Shown: positions 1-7,783 of the stretch, one piece after another
Position numbering within the stretch: the first letter of the stretch is position 1
Layout of the letters: the number at the start of each line of letters is the position of its first letter
DNA from: Nitrospirota bacterium
GTDB lineage: Bacteria > Nitrospirota > Nitrospiria > Nitrospirales > UBA8639
Direction: 5' to 3'
Assembly: GCA_029865515.1 (NCBI GenBank)
Contig: JAOUGQ010000036.1
Location: 1 to 16,784 of the forward strand
DNA: 16,784 nt
Position numbers and translations under genes: made by a program
The notes under the pieces: model-generated
Database searches by the model: none
Seen by the model: the letters and a program-made list of their open reading frames with translations, nothing else
Told to the model about the DNA's origin: nothing

Positions 1-2
1 TC

Positions 3-491
3 TCTCATCGTGTGATGACGCATGCGCCGTGTTCGACCCTGATCGTCAAGAAGCCTCTCCGCAAGATCCAACAGGTGTTAATCCCAATTGAAAGTAAGGA
101 AGACGGAGAAGCAGTGGTGCGGTTTTTGAACAAGAAGCCCTTCCGGGAACCGATCTCTGCCATCGTCCTGCATGTCATTCCTTTTTCGGAACCGGTCTGG
201 CCTGTAGGTGCGATGATTTCTCCGGAATTTCGAAAAGAAATGATCACCTATGGGGAAACATTTACGAATGGTATCAGCGCGGAACTAAAACAGTTGGGCC
301 ACCAGGCTAAAGGGGTTGTCGTCGTGGGAGCTCCCTCACCTAAAATCCTGGAAGCAGCCGATAAACATGCGGCCGATGTGATCATGATGCGAACGCATAG
401 CCGGTCCGGCGTGAGTCGCTTTCTCCTGGGGAGCGTCTCTCATTCCGTGGTGCATCAAACCGAGTCTTCAATCTTGTTAGTGCGGGATTGA
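3..491 (+). CDS. Tandem universal stress protein, 3' part (5' end outside window)
   Basis: UspA-family protein; such proteins are cytoplasmic, often nucleotide-binding, and tied to stress survival. The frame is open to the window edge. The first visible residues, SHRVMTHAPCSTLIVKK, read as the closing strand of one Usp domain, and a second, complete Usp domain follows (from QQVLIPIE to SSILLVRD). This is therefore a two-domain Usp whose first domain lies mostly upstream. A GTG at 12 and an ATG at 15 are in frame, but both fall inside that closing strand and are unlikely starts. In the second domain the usual G-2x-G-9x-G-S/T nucleotide motif is degenerate: the first two glycines are Arg and Ser (MRTHSRSG), while the late GS (LLGSVS) is kept, so ATP binding by this domain is doubtful. 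No terminator was seen after the stop. Confidence 0.85.
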   Translation, partial: SHRVMTHAPCSTLIVKKPLRKIQQVLIPIESKEDGEAVVRFLNKKPFREPISAIVLHVIPFSEPVWPVGAMISPEFRKEMITYGETFTNGISAELKQLGHQAKGVVVVGAPSPKILEAADKHAADVIMMRTHSRSGVSRFLLGSVSHSVVHQTESSILLVRD

Positions 492-586
492 AGCGGGGAA
501 AACAACAGGCTTGGATGAACTAGCCCTGGGGCAAGTGGAAGCCCAACACAATTTGGAATGAGAGAGCATATCTTTCCTGAGGTGAT

Positions 587-679
587 ATGAATAAAACCTG
601 GTATCTCATTGGTGCGGTCGCAATAGGAATTCTCGTCTTCCTCTATCTGGTTTTCTGGTGCGCCAGCCCCTGCCATTAA
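587..679 (+). CDS. Small single-span membrane peptide, 30 aa, hypothetical
   Basis: Short reading frame MNKTWYLIGAVAIGILVFLY... ending in ...FWCASPCH. About 20 uninterrupted hydrophobic residues (roughly 5-24) form one predicted transmembrane helix. The short tail carries two cysteines (CASPC). A GAGG sequence lies 4 bases before the ATG. It follows the stress protein gene by 95 bases on the same strand and could share its transcript. No family is recognised. The case rests on composition and the ribosome binding site only, so it could be chance. Confidence 0.45.
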   Translation: MNKTWYLIGAVAIGILVFLYLVFWCASPCH

Positions 680-871
680 CGGCCACCCTCGCTTTTCCGG
701 CTCAGGTTGGAATATTTCATTGTGCGGCCTCATGACTCCTGGGATAAACCCGGCGAATCATTTTGTGATGGCCCGAGTTGGTGCCTACCATGCGGATTGG
801 TGAGGAGAGGGGTCAGGCGGTAGAAGGGAAGCGGGAAGATCTGTTTTTTGCCTTTCTCCTCACCGGCTAAA

Positions 872-911
872 TTTACTTTTCACTGCTCACGTTTTACCCC
901 TCACGTTTCAC
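872..911. repeat. Three degenerate tandem units, about 14-base period
   Basis: The units are TTTACTTTTCAC (872-883), GCTCACGTTTTAC (885-897) and CCTCACGTTTCAC (899-911). The last two share CTCACGTTT exactly. Function is unknown; it could be a replication-slippage product or part of a dispersed intergenic repeat. Confidence 0.55.
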
Positions 912-962
912 CGGACATGGAACGGTCGCTCGAGGCTTCTTGACGTGCTTCATTTATGACAG

Positions 963-992
963 GCGACAAAAACCCATTTTATCGGATATAAT
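963..992 (+). promoter_or_regulatory. Predicted sigma70 promoter of the Lon-like gene
   Basis: A perfect -10 box TATAAT is at 987-992. A weak -35 box GCGACA is at 963-968, 18 bases upstream. The surroundings are AT-rich. The start codon is 42 bases past the -10 box, and AGGAAGG at 1021-1027 serves as ribosome binding site. Confidence 0.55.
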
Positions 993-1033
993 AAATATAA
1001 ATTTCTTTCATCCCTTCACTAGGAAGGCTAAAG

Positions 1034-1714
1034 ATGGGTCGGGGTAACAATAACAGTGTCCTAAACATACTCTGCCTGGTATTGATGACGAGTTTGGTAT
1101 TAAGCAGTCAGGCATGGGCTTTTACCCCAGCGAGCCGGATTCCTCATTTAAGTATTCCGATTTTGGGGACTTCCATTAATGAACAATTCAGGCCGGTGGG
1201 GTTGGTGACCCAAGTGGTGATTGATGTATATGAACGCCGGGATCACAGCGGTCTCCAAGTTCAATTTCATATCGAACCGGGACAATTTTCATTGCTTGCC
1301 CGTAAGTCTATTCACGAAGCCATCACTCGGGCGCTTGTCGCCGCAAATATTCCGTCTGAATCCTGGACTATCCTTTTGAAATTTCCTTATTCCGGCCTTA
1401 CGGTGTATGGGGAAAGTCTCTCGGCCATGGTGGGATTGAGCGTGGTGTCTATGATCAAAGGGGATCATCTCCTCGAAGGCCGGGCCCTGACAGGAACCAT
1501 CACGGAAAGGGGATTTATCGGAGCCGTGGGTGGGCTTCAACTGAAGATTTTAGCGGCCTACGAAAACCACTTTCAGCGTGTGTTCGTTCCCAGCGAATAT
1601 GATGTACGGGATGGGGATTGGCGTACGCCGTTTCTAATGCATGTCTCTCCTGTGGCGACGGTTGATGAAGCCTACTTTGGTCTGACCGGTCATCATCTAG
1701 CGGGTCTTCCGTAA
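1034..1714 (+). CDS. Secreted stand-alone Lon-type (S16) protease domain protein
   Basis: 226 aa. Residues about 8-29 form a signal peptide with a likely signal peptidase I site after AWA (about residue 29), so the mature protein should be exported. Residues about 55-215 resemble the proteolytic domain of Lon. They include a GESLSAMVG segment in place of Lon's DGPSAG, then ALTGTITERGFIGAVGGLQLK matching Lon's MTGEIT...PIGGLKEK. The Lon catalytic pair is kept: Ser130 (SAM) and Lys171 (LQLK), with spacing close to that in E. coli Lon (S679/K722). There is no AAA+ ATPase and no Lon N-terminal domain. The role is unknown; an ATP-independent peptidase or a substrate-binding relative acting in the cell envelope is an inference. 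The start is set by the ATG 6 bases after AGGAAGG and by the signal peptide. The gene is monocistronic, with its own promoter. Confidence 0.8.
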   Translation: MGRGNNNSVLNILCLVLMTSLVLSSQAWAFTPASRIPHLSIPILGTSINEQFRPVGLVTQVVIDVYERRDHSGLQVQFHIEPGQFSLLARKSIHEAITRALVAANIPSESWTILLKFPYSGLTVYGESLSAMVGLSVVSMIKGDHLLEGRALTGTITERGFIGAVGGLQLKILAAYENHFQRVFVPSEYDVRDGDWRTPFLMHVSPVATVDEAYFGLTGHHLAGLP

Positions 1715-2140
1715 TTCCTTCCTTTTATTTTTCCACCCTTACCCATGGATAGGGATTTCCTTTTTCTGTGGCGTGTCTCCGGCGCGTGCGCTTAGCCATG
1801 AAGCATGGCCAATTTCATTGAGGCAGTGTTGACCAATCCCGTCATTGGCGTTCTTGCACCTTAGCCGTCCTCAGCTGGCCGTTCCGTTCGTTTTTGTGGT
1901 CGGGGCGTAGCTTCACCGGCCATCCCTCTCAGCATCTCCGGGCAAGCGTTGAACATTCTGCAGCAATCCGCGTCACAGGTGCTAAGAAGCCTCAATCTGG
2001 CCTGATCACGAACGATTCAACCGTTCCAATGCATCTGGACGAGGGGAAAGGGAGTTTTGAGAACATGAAAGAGTTGGAAGTGTGGTCCCCTGCTTCCGGC
2101 CCGGCAGGGGGGATTTCTACGGCGAGAAATATCCAGGAGC
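1715..2140. other. Gene-free spacer between Lon-like gene and globin 3' end
   Basis: A plus-strand open frame (1894-2166, GTG start) has no recognisable domain, no good ribosome binding site, and overlaps the globin 3' end, so it is not called. The only structure seen is the stem-loop at 2087-2110. Confidence 0.55.
2087..2110. other. Stem-loop downstream of globin gene
   Basis: Arms CCCCTGC (2087-2093) and GCAGGGG (2104-2110) are a perfect 7-bp match with a 10-base loop. It lies 30 bases past the globin stop on the minus strand. No T-run follows on that strand, so it is at best a weak terminator or an mRNA 3' structure. Confidence 0.4.
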
Positions 2141-2555
2141 CTATGGTTTATCGTAGCTCTGCGTGATGTAATCGACACCGGCTCGAAGAACTTTTTGCCA
2201 TGCTCGTTCGATGTCAGGAGTCCATTTGGCGTCACACTCCTTGGCGGCGCTGACCAGGCTGTCAATCCAGGATTGATAGAGGCTTGGATGAATATTCAAC
2301 TTCTTTTTGGAATGATTTTCCGCGATCCTGTTGAGGGTTATCGTTCCCGACGCCTTTCCTTCAAGATGCGAGATCATCATGGCAACGCTGGTCATCAGAA
2401 GTTGTTTTTGTTTGGTGAAGTCGGTGTTTTTGAACATGGGGTTGATGCTGGGATGGCTGCCCAGGAATATTTCATAAAATCGATCAATGAAATGAGGGGG
2501 TCAGGCATGCTCGTCCATAACTATGCTTCACGATCTCGAGTCCGTCCATATTCAT
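2141..2555 (-). pseudogene. Single-domain globin, disrupted by one-base frameshift
   Basis: Read with one base removed from the G-run at 2496-2500 (CCCCC in the coding sense), this is a complete 137-aa heme globin of the flavohemoglobin/Vitreoscilla type. Expected residues are all there: Tyr27 (B10, RFYE), Phe41 (CD1, PMFK), Gln49 (E7, TKQK), proximal His81 (F8, AENH), and the G/H helices with WTPDIERAW. As written, translation from the ATG at 2555 gives 23 residues (MNMDGLEIVK...) and stops at 2484-2486. The remaining frame is open from 2500 down to 2141, with an internal ATG at 2437 that lacks helices A-B. Bacterial single-domain globins bind O2 or NO. The AGGAGG ribosome binding site and the intact remaining residues suggest recent damage, a sequencing slip in the homopolymer, or a shift-prone site. 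Start chosen by ribosome binding site and globin N-terminus. Confidence 0.8.
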
Positions 2556-2558
2556 CTT

Positions 2559-2565
2559 CCTCCTC
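2559..2565 (-). promoter_or_regulatory. Ribosome binding site of the globin gene
   Basis: GAGGAGG on the minus strand, ending 3 bases before the ATG at 2555. It supports this upstream start over the internal ATG at 2437, which would drop the first globin helices. Confidence 0.65.
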
Positions 2566-2664
2566 GTTTCAGTGGGTTAAAGCTCTTTGCTCTCTGTCGC
2601 CCAGCCGGAGGTTAAACGTGAGGATTACGTATGTGGAGAATCTTGATGTGGGTTCTTAGTCCCT

Positions 2665-2692
2665 GCCGGAAAACGATTCTTGGTTTTCCGGC
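2665..2692. repeat. Perfect 10-bp inverted repeat (hairpin)
   Basis: GCCGGAAAAC (2665-2674) and GTTTTCCGGC (2683-2692) with loop GATTCTTG. It lies about 110 bases upstream of the globin start on the minus strand. No long T-run follows on either side. It could be an mRNA structure or part of a dispersed palindromic repeat. Confidence 0.55.
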
Positions 2693-2810
2693 TTGGGCGG
2701 TTGATTTGTCGTTTTGAAGCATGTGGCAGGTGCCTCTGCGTGGAGGGGGGACAGCCCTCTCGCCATCATCTCCGCGGTTTGTCACGGGGGCCATACGAAG
2801 ACCGTCAAAG

Positions 2811-2842
2811 ATGGATTCCCGATACTGGATGTCGGGAATAAC
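2811..2842 (+). repeat. Dispersed 32-base palindromic repeat, copy A (REP-like)
   Basis: ATTCCCGA (2815-2822) and TCGGGAAT (2832-2839) form a perfect 8-bp stem with a 9-base loop. The 32-base unit matches copy B (minus strand, 14605-14636) at 26 of 32 positions: the first 13 bases and the ATGTCGGGA block are identical, and most changes fall in the loop. This pattern, with stem conserved and loop variable, is typical of REP-like elements. Confidence 0.7.
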
Positions 2843-3012
2843 AAATTGTCTCCGACCTCCCAGCCGGTAGTAAACAGGGAACTATCTGAACGGAATTCAG
2901 GATTGATTCCCGTTCTTACGGAAGCGACAGAGAACGGAACTGTTCTTTGAAGGGCACCGTCACCGTTGATGTTCTGACCCTGTCCGGGTGAGAAAACATT
3001 CCCGTATGGATG

Positions 3013-5079
3013 TTAATACCCTTTGAGGTTTTCGATGGGGTATGTAAGATTTTTCCCCAGAATCCGTTCAAGGGTGCGGGTCATGACGACGATGTCATTG
3101 TCAAACGATCCATGAGCCAGGGGAATTTCACCCACGCCATCAGAAACATGAATTTCCGAATGTTCTGTCGGGGACTTGCCGTTTCCCCAGAATTGACCCC
3201 ACTCTTGAACGGTTTTCCCCAAGGCCGAATGCCAGTCTGTTTTGGAGGAGGAAGGATCCCAGGCCTTGGCCATCCCCAGCAGAGGTGTCTTATGGTAATC
3301 CTCCAGGGCCCGGCTCACCAGATAGAGCAATGATTTTCCATAGGGGCCCACCGAATCTCCCCGTTCACGTTTGTCGTTCAATATTTCAAACACCACGTCG
3401 GATTTTCTGAGAATGTTTGGCGCCTCGATTGCGGGTTTGTAATGGTTGAGCGCAAAGCGAGTGGTGCAAGCCGGAGCGAACAAGGTACAGGTACGGGCTG
3501 GGAGGCTCTGCTGAATGAAAAAGTCCAAGAGATATCCCAGTAAAATGGATCCGGCCGAATGTCCTACTAGATGGATTTCGAGTTTGGGGAATTGGGTTTT
3601 TAAGGTGACCAGCGCCGCCGTCACCAATCCAAGTGTTGGTGTTGAAAGGGTGGCGGCCGCCTGAGCATTTTGTTTCATCTGCGCCCATACGGCTTTCACC
3701 AGGAGGTTCTGACAGGCGACTTCAACCGCCCGGTCTTTGGCCTCTTTCGCCGCGTCCTTCATGCTATCCCAGATATCTTTCCATGCTCCTTGGGGTTCGA
3801 CGCCTTGCGTGGCATCTCCCATGATATTCAGTAAGCTTTCCTGGAAGCCGGTTCGCCACGTAAAGAAGATGGGATACAGGTTATTGGCTTTGAAATAGGG
3901 AGCCATGATGCGGATGCGCTCGATGGAGTCTTCCTCGGAATTCAGGCCTCCATGTGCGTATAACGCCAGTTTTGTCCCACCCTTGGAAAGCCAGTCGGTT
4001 GGCATGGCGACCAATATTTCATGTAAGGACGACAGGGCATCCTTACGAACCAGGCTGCGGTTGAGAACCGTTCCGTTGTTACCTAATACCACTGAATGGT
4101 CGTAGGCGGTATCGGAATCCCAAGGCGCCACTTCGGGGTGCTTGTACTTATGAGGAGACGTGCTTTTTTCAAAAATTCCAAAGAATTTGGCGGGTTCGGT
4201 CGAGGATCGCACGAGGGATTCTTTTGTTTGGTATCGTCGGGATTTGGCTCCGATCATGGGTGATCCGAGGGCGGCGACCCATGCGTCCATGCCATGTTGG
4301 ACCCAATCCGGATAGGTTAAAATTGCGAATCCGTGTGTGCCCCATGTGGGGCCCCAGGAATTTTGGACAATAAATCCCAGGTCGTTATAGCCCACGATGG
4401 CAAATGCATGACCACCCGGTTGTTCAACTTTCTTGGGAAGCTGGATGATTGCAATGCCAGTGGCCTTTTTCCAACGATTTTGGCGTGGGAACCAGCCTTC
4501 ATGCACATTGGCCGAGACATATGCCGCCCCGACTTCATAAATGGCGGCTTGCATATCGGTAATTGAATCTTTGTTGATCCGGTAATAGGCTCCGAGAGGA
4601 CAAAAGGCCGCTTCTGAATCCCAGCCCGCTTTGGGCTCCAAAAACACGACGGCGCCTTTTTTGTCCCGATACGGCCAGGTGGTGGCCTCACACACTCCAT
4701 GACGGTGCCAGCCTTTCATGGCGCCACGGCAACTGGACCCTTCGTATTCTTCCCCCGGCCATTCATCATATTGCTTCGCCAGGTGGTACAGCATGCGTTC
4801 ACTCACTTTCGGCGGAATGCGTTTCCTGGAATCCTTGGCCTGACGCCACCGCAAATAGTTAATCACTGCCGCCAGCCCGAAGCCCGTGCAGGCACCTTCT
4901 TCACCCTGGTCAAGGATGAGTTTTGCTTTGGCATAACTGCCAAAATGCTGCTTGATTTGCTTATGGTCCGGAAACTGTGGCGGAAGGGAGCGGAGACGGG
5001 GTTGGTATTCCCGATCCCGTAAGTCAATCCGATCCGGTCGGGCATCAAGTTGTTTGCCATTGAAGGTTACAGTGGGCAT
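3013..5079 (-). CDS. Papain-type (C1A) cysteine peptidase fused to alpha/beta-hydrolase
   Basis: 688 aa, two enzyme-like halves. Residues about 14-275 form a C1A peptidase: oxyanion Gln58 and nucleophile Cys64 in LDQGEEGACTGFG (6 apart, as in papain), His224 in GGHAFAIVGYN, and Asn240 in VQNSWGPTWGTHGFA. There is no signal peptide and no long inhibitory propeptide, so it is probably cytoplasmic and not made as a classic zymogen. Residues about 330-680 form an alpha/beta-hydrolase: an HGG oxyanion-type turn at 377-379 (LYAHGGLN), the nucleophile elbow GHSAG with Ser508, and a likely catalytic His656 (PLAHGSFDND); the acidic member is not assigned. A linker of about 60 residues joins them. The start is set by AGGAGGA 6 bases upstream and by a good promoter at 5162-5190. 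Substrates are unknown. It stands alone, 457 bases upstream of the globin gene. Confidence 0.85.
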   Translation of the reverse strand: MPTVTFNGKQLDARPDRIDLRDREYQPRLRSLPPQFPDHKQIKQHFGSYAKAKLILDQGEEGACTGFGLAAVINYLRWRQAKDSRKRIPPKVSERMLYHLAKQYDEWPGEEYEGSSCRGAMKGWHRHGVCEATTWPYRDKKGAVVFLEPKAGWDSEAAFCPLGAYYRINKDSITDMQAAIYEVGAAYVSANVHEGWFPRQNRWKKATGIAIIQLPKKVEQPGGHAFAIVGYNDLGFIVQNSWGPTWGTHGFAILTYPDWVQHGMDAWVAALGSPMIGAKSRRYQTKESLVRSSTEPAKFFGIFEKSTSPHKYKHPEVAPWDSDTAYDHSVVLGNNGTVLNRSLVRKDALSSLHEILVAMPTDWLSKGGTKLALYAHGGLNSEEDSIERIRIMAPYFKANNLYPIFFTWRTGFQESLLNIMGDATQGVEPQGAWKDIWDSMKDAAKEAKDRAVEVACQNLLVKAVWAQMKQNAQAAATLSTPTLGLVTAALVTLKTQFPKLEIHLVGHSAGSILLGYLLDFFIQQSLPARTCTLFAPACTTRFALNHYKPAIEAPNILRKSDVVFEILNDKRERGDSVGPYGKSLLYLVSRALEDYHKTPLLGMAKAWDPSSSKTDWHSALGKTVQEWGQFWGNGKSPTEHSEIHVSDGVGEIPLAHGSFDNDIVVMTRTLERILGKNLTYPIENLKGY

Positions 5080-5085
5080 TGTTCA

Positions 5086-5092
5086 TCCTCCT
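5086..5092 (-). promoter_or_regulatory. Strong ribosome binding site of the fusion enzyme gene
   Basis: AGGAGGA on the minus strand, ending 6 bases before the ATG at 5079; it fixes this start. Confidence 0.7.
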
Positions 5093-5161
5093 GATGAAAG
5101 AAGAGTAATCTTGGCAAGGATTTCCACGAGGAACTAACCTGCATGGTTTTCGCAAAGCCGC

Positions 5162-5190
5162 ATTGTAAGATAAAGCAAACATTGAATCAA
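5162..5190 (-). promoter_or_regulatory. Predicted sigma70 promoter of the fusion enzyme gene
   Basis: Minus strand: -35 TTGATT (5190-5185), 17-base spacer, -10 TACAAT (5167-5162). The leader would be about 75 bases. Match to consensus is 4/6 and 5/6 with ideal spacing. Confidence 0.6.
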
Positions 5191-5593
5191 AAAATGGAAA
5201 TTTTGCGGTGCAGCGTTACGGTGATGTGTATCTAAGGCTGGTTGTCGGGGGGATTGAAGATATTTCGGAATTGTGAAGGAATGGGCTTGGCGGTTTCTTG
5301 ACGACCCTCAAGAAATGATAAGGAGTTCGAGGGAAAGATCGACTCAGCGCTGATGCGCCATGAAATTATGGGTAGGTTTGATGCCAAAAAACATGAATGA
5401 AACCGAGCCATTATCTTCGCAGTCTGGCATTGCAGCCAGGTGGGTGATGAAGGACCCATAAAATTATGGGTGAGGAAGTAGGCGTTGAGGAATTTTTGGT
5501 TAATTTCTCACCGAAACTTTCCGAAAGAGTTACCTACGAAAGAAAGAAAACAGATGTCAATAATCACCATACCTTTCCGGGGAATAATTTCTT

Positions 5594-6577
5594 ATGACCG
5601 AACATGCTGAACTCAGAGAACGACTGCGATCCTGCCCCAATCTGCCTAGTTCGCCGACAGTGGCGAAGCGACTCATTGCCTTAATGGAATCACCGAACCC
5701 GGATGTTGAAGAAGTCGTCCAGGTCTTATCGGGGGATTCCGCACTCACGGCGAAAATATTGCAACTGGCCAACTCTTCGTTTTTTCCGTATAAGTACAAG
5801 GTCACCACGTTACCCAAGGCGGCTATTCTTATTGGCTATAATGGAATCCTGGCCACGGCATTGTCCTTTACCCTCGTCCGACATCTTCGAAAGGAAGGTT
5901 CAGCAGGTTTAGATTTAGATCTGTTCTGGCGACGGAGTCTTTTGGTTGCTTCCGCGTGTCGCGCCATTGGAGATGTCTGTGGGCAAAAAGATACCGAAGA
6001 ACTGTTTTTAGTGGGGCTCATTCACGATATTGGTATGCTAGCCCTGGATCGTCTGATTCCAGACCTCTATGATTCAAAGACCCTCAATCAGTCCTTACAT
6101 GCTGAGGTGGTTGCACATGAGCGACAGAAGCTGGGTGTCACGCATGCTCTGGTTGGCAGTTGGTTGCTCGCGGACTGGAATTTCCCATCCAAAATGTGTG
6201 TGGCCATCGAAATGAGTGATGATACTCAAGCCTTTCCGGCTTCCGGTGGGGCGGAGAAATTTTACAATTGTGTGTGGCTGGCCGTGACTCTGGCCGGATT
6301 GATTTTGACTCATGCCACGGATGAGAAATTATTAGAGAATATGGATCTTGCGGAAAGTCGCTTGGGAGTTGACCCGTTTGCCTTTGCCCTGATCTTGAAA
6401 AAAGTGAAAGGCACTGTGCGAGAGACCGAAATGCTGTTCGATATGGCCAGCCACAGTGAGGCGAATCTTTTTCAGTTGACGGAACAGGCGAGATCATTGC
6501 TGTGCAGCCGGCATGTTCAATTAACCGCCCAACTCGATGAGCTGTTTCTGGAGAGGGCGATGCCAGGCGTAGGCTAA
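5594..6577 (+). CDS. HDOD-domain signalling protein
   Basis: 327 aa. Residues about 12-210 match the HDOD fold: NLPSSPTVAKRL at the start, then DSALTAKILQLANSSFF and the LPKAAILIGYNGIL helix, all typical of this family. An HD-like GLIHDIGMLALD at 141-152 is followed by ERQKLGVTHALVGSWLLADW, so two of the histidines of the HD pattern (His144, His184) are present; metal-dependent phosphodiesterase activity is not implied, since HDOD proteins usually lack it. The C-terminal third (about 240-327) is not recognised; no GGDEF, EAL or receiver domain is fused. HDOD proteins act in bacterial signal networks, often with c-di-GMP or two-component systems. No signal peptide, so cytosolic. The ribosome binding site is weak (GGGGA, 10 bases before ATG). 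Convergent with the hydrogenase cluster. Confidence 0.85.
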   Translation: MTEHAELRERLRSCPNLPSSPTVAKRLIALMESPNPDVEEVVQVLSGDSALTAKILQLANSSFFPYKYKVTTLPKAAILIGYNGILATALSFTLVRHLRKEGSAGLDLDLFWRRSLLVASACRAIGDVCGQKDTEELFLVGLIHDIGMLALDRLIPDLYDSKTLNQSLHAEVVAHERQKLGVTHALVGSWLLADWNFPSKMCVAIEMSDDTQAFPASGGAEKFYNCVWLAVTLAGLILTHATDEKLLENMDLAESRLGVDPFAFALILKKVKGTVRETEMLFDMASHSEANLFQLTEQARSLLCSRHVQLTAQLDELFLERAMPGVG

Positions 6578-6596
6578 TCTGCTGTTTTTTCAAGTA

Positions 6597-6611
6597 ACCG
6601 CCTTAGGCGGT
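6597..6611. repeat. 15-base palindrome between convergent genes
   Basis: ACCGCCTTAGGCGGT has self-complementary arms of 7 bases around a central T. It sits 20 bases past the HDOD stop and 108 bases past the hypE stop. A T-run lies just before it (6584-6589), not after, so it is not a standard terminator for either gene. It may still block transcription from both sides or belong to a dispersed repeat family. Confidence 0.45.
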
Positions 6612-6718
6612 CCCTACCAGTCATTGAACGTCCGGGTTTTTGTGACGTGGATTTTCTCAAAACTCATCCGGCCTTATTTGACCCTAACGGAGTTCCGGTT
6701 CATTAAAGGCCAAAAAAC

Positions 6719-7783
6719 TCAGCAAATTCTGGGGAGTTGTTCTCCAGACAGGAGATCCAGAATTCTGTGGGTACCGTAGGGTGTGAGCAAAGTTACCTGA
6801 GGTGTGTGGTTTGAGGCGAGCGGAAGCACCTCCCCGATTTCGGCTGCGCGTTCCGAGATCGCATGGTTTTGAAGAATGGCTAGAGCTTTCTCTACGTCAG
6901 CGGGTGGCATCAGCAGCACGCAGCGTCCTTCGTTGGCCACGTATAAAGGATCCAACCCAAGAATTTCACAGGCCCCACGGACGGATTCGCTCACAGGGAT
7001 CCGGGACTCGTCGATCGTCATCTTGACCCGGGCCGTTGTCGCCAGTTCATTCAAGGCGCTGGCCAGTCCGCCACGAGTTAAATCTCGCATGCAATGAATC
7101 GAAATGCCGTTCTTAATTAAATCCGCAACCACTGCATGGAGCGGGGCGGAGTCGCTGGCAATATCTGCAGAAAAGGCAAGTCCTTCCCGCACGCTGAGCA
7201 CGGCCATGCCATGTGTGCCAAGATCGCCGCTCACAATCATCCGGTCGCCGGGTGTGATGCGATGGGGGCCAATATCCAAGGATGCCGGGATCACGCCGAG
7301 GCCGGTGGTATTGATGAAAATCTGGTCGCCTTTTCCACGATCCACGACCTTGGTGTCGCCGCAGACAATGGGCACGCCACACGCTTGCGCGGTTTTGGCC
7401 ATAGAGCCGACCACGTGCTTGAGGATCTCGATCGGCAATCCTTCCTCCAGGATAAACCCGGCGCTGAGATATCGCGGGGTGGCCCCCATCATGGCCAGAT
7501 CGTTGATGGTGCCGTGGACCGCCAGGCTGCCAATATCCCCGCCGGGAAAAAAGAGGGGACGAACCACATAGGAGTCGGTGGTCATGGCCAGACGGCCTTC
7601 CTCGGGAGGGAGTACCGCACTGTCTTGAAGGGAATTCAGAAAAGGATTGGAAAAGGCCTGAAGAAAGATCTCATGAATGAGAGTTTGCATGAGATGTCCC
7701 CCACCGCCATGGGCCAGGCGAATGGTGTTATCACCTGCAAGGGGAAGGGGACATTGTATCTCAATATCTTGGTTGGTCGGCAT
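6719..7783 (-). CDS. hypE: Hydrogenase maturation factor HypE
   Basis: 354 aa, full length. HypE dehydrates the thiocarboxamide placed on its C-terminal cysteine by HypF to make the cyanide ligands of the [NiFe] active site, using ATP. The sequence shows the PurM/AIR-synthase-like fold: a HGGGG stretch near the start (about 25-29), MTTDSYVVRPLFFPGGDIG, VHGTINDLAMMGA, CGDTKVV, and MRDLTRGGLASALNE. It ends in PRIC, so the essential C-terminal cysteine (Cys354) is present. Start is 3 bases after the hypD stop (TAA), with GGGGA inside the hypD end as ribosome binding site. It is the last gene of the cluster. No clear intrinsic terminator follows. Confidence 0.96.
   Translation of the reverse strand: MPTNQDIEIQCPLPLAGDNTIRLAHGGGGHLMQTLIHEIFLQAFSNPFLNSLQDSAVLPPEEGRLAMTTDSYVVRPLFFPGGDIGSLAVHGTINDLAMMGATPRYLSAGFILEEGLPIEILKHVVGSMAKTAQACGVPIVCGDTKVVDRGKGDQIFINTTGLGVIPASLDIGPHRITPGDRMIVSGDLGTHGMAVLSVREGLAFSADIASDSAPLHAVVADLIKNGISIHCMRDLTRGGLASALNELATTARVKMTIDESRIPVSESVRGACEILGLDPLYVANEGRCVLLMPPADVEKALAILQNHAISERAAEIGEVLPLASNHTPQVTLLTPYGTHRILDLLSGEQLPRIC

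Larger units (their letters stand above)
680..1033. other. Gene-free spacer with short tandem repeat and promoter
   Basis: No convincing gene is seen in these 354 bases. The stretch holds three degenerate copies of a CTCACGTTTCAC-like unit (872-911) and, near its right end, the promoter of the Lon-like gene (963-992). The segment just before the gene (about 975-1010) is markedly AT-rich compared with its surroundings. Confidence 0.6.
2556..3012. other. Gene-free, repeat-rich spacer
   Basis: No credible gene. It holds the globin ribosome binding site, a perfect 10-bp hairpin (2665-2692), a GAGGG/CCCTC inverted repeat near 2743-2759, the 32-base palindromic repeat copy at 2811-2842, and a smaller AGAAC/GTTCT hairpin at 2931-2946. 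Open frames crossing it (for example 2714-2950) translate repeat DNA and show no domain. Confidence 0.6.
5080..5593. other. Divergent spacer between fusion enzyme gene and HDOD gene
   Basis: No gene seen. The left part holds the promoter and leader of the minus-strand fusion gene. The rest includes an 11-base direct repeat AAATTATGGGT (5363-5373 and 5461-5471). No clear promoter for the HDOD gene was found. Confidence 0.55.
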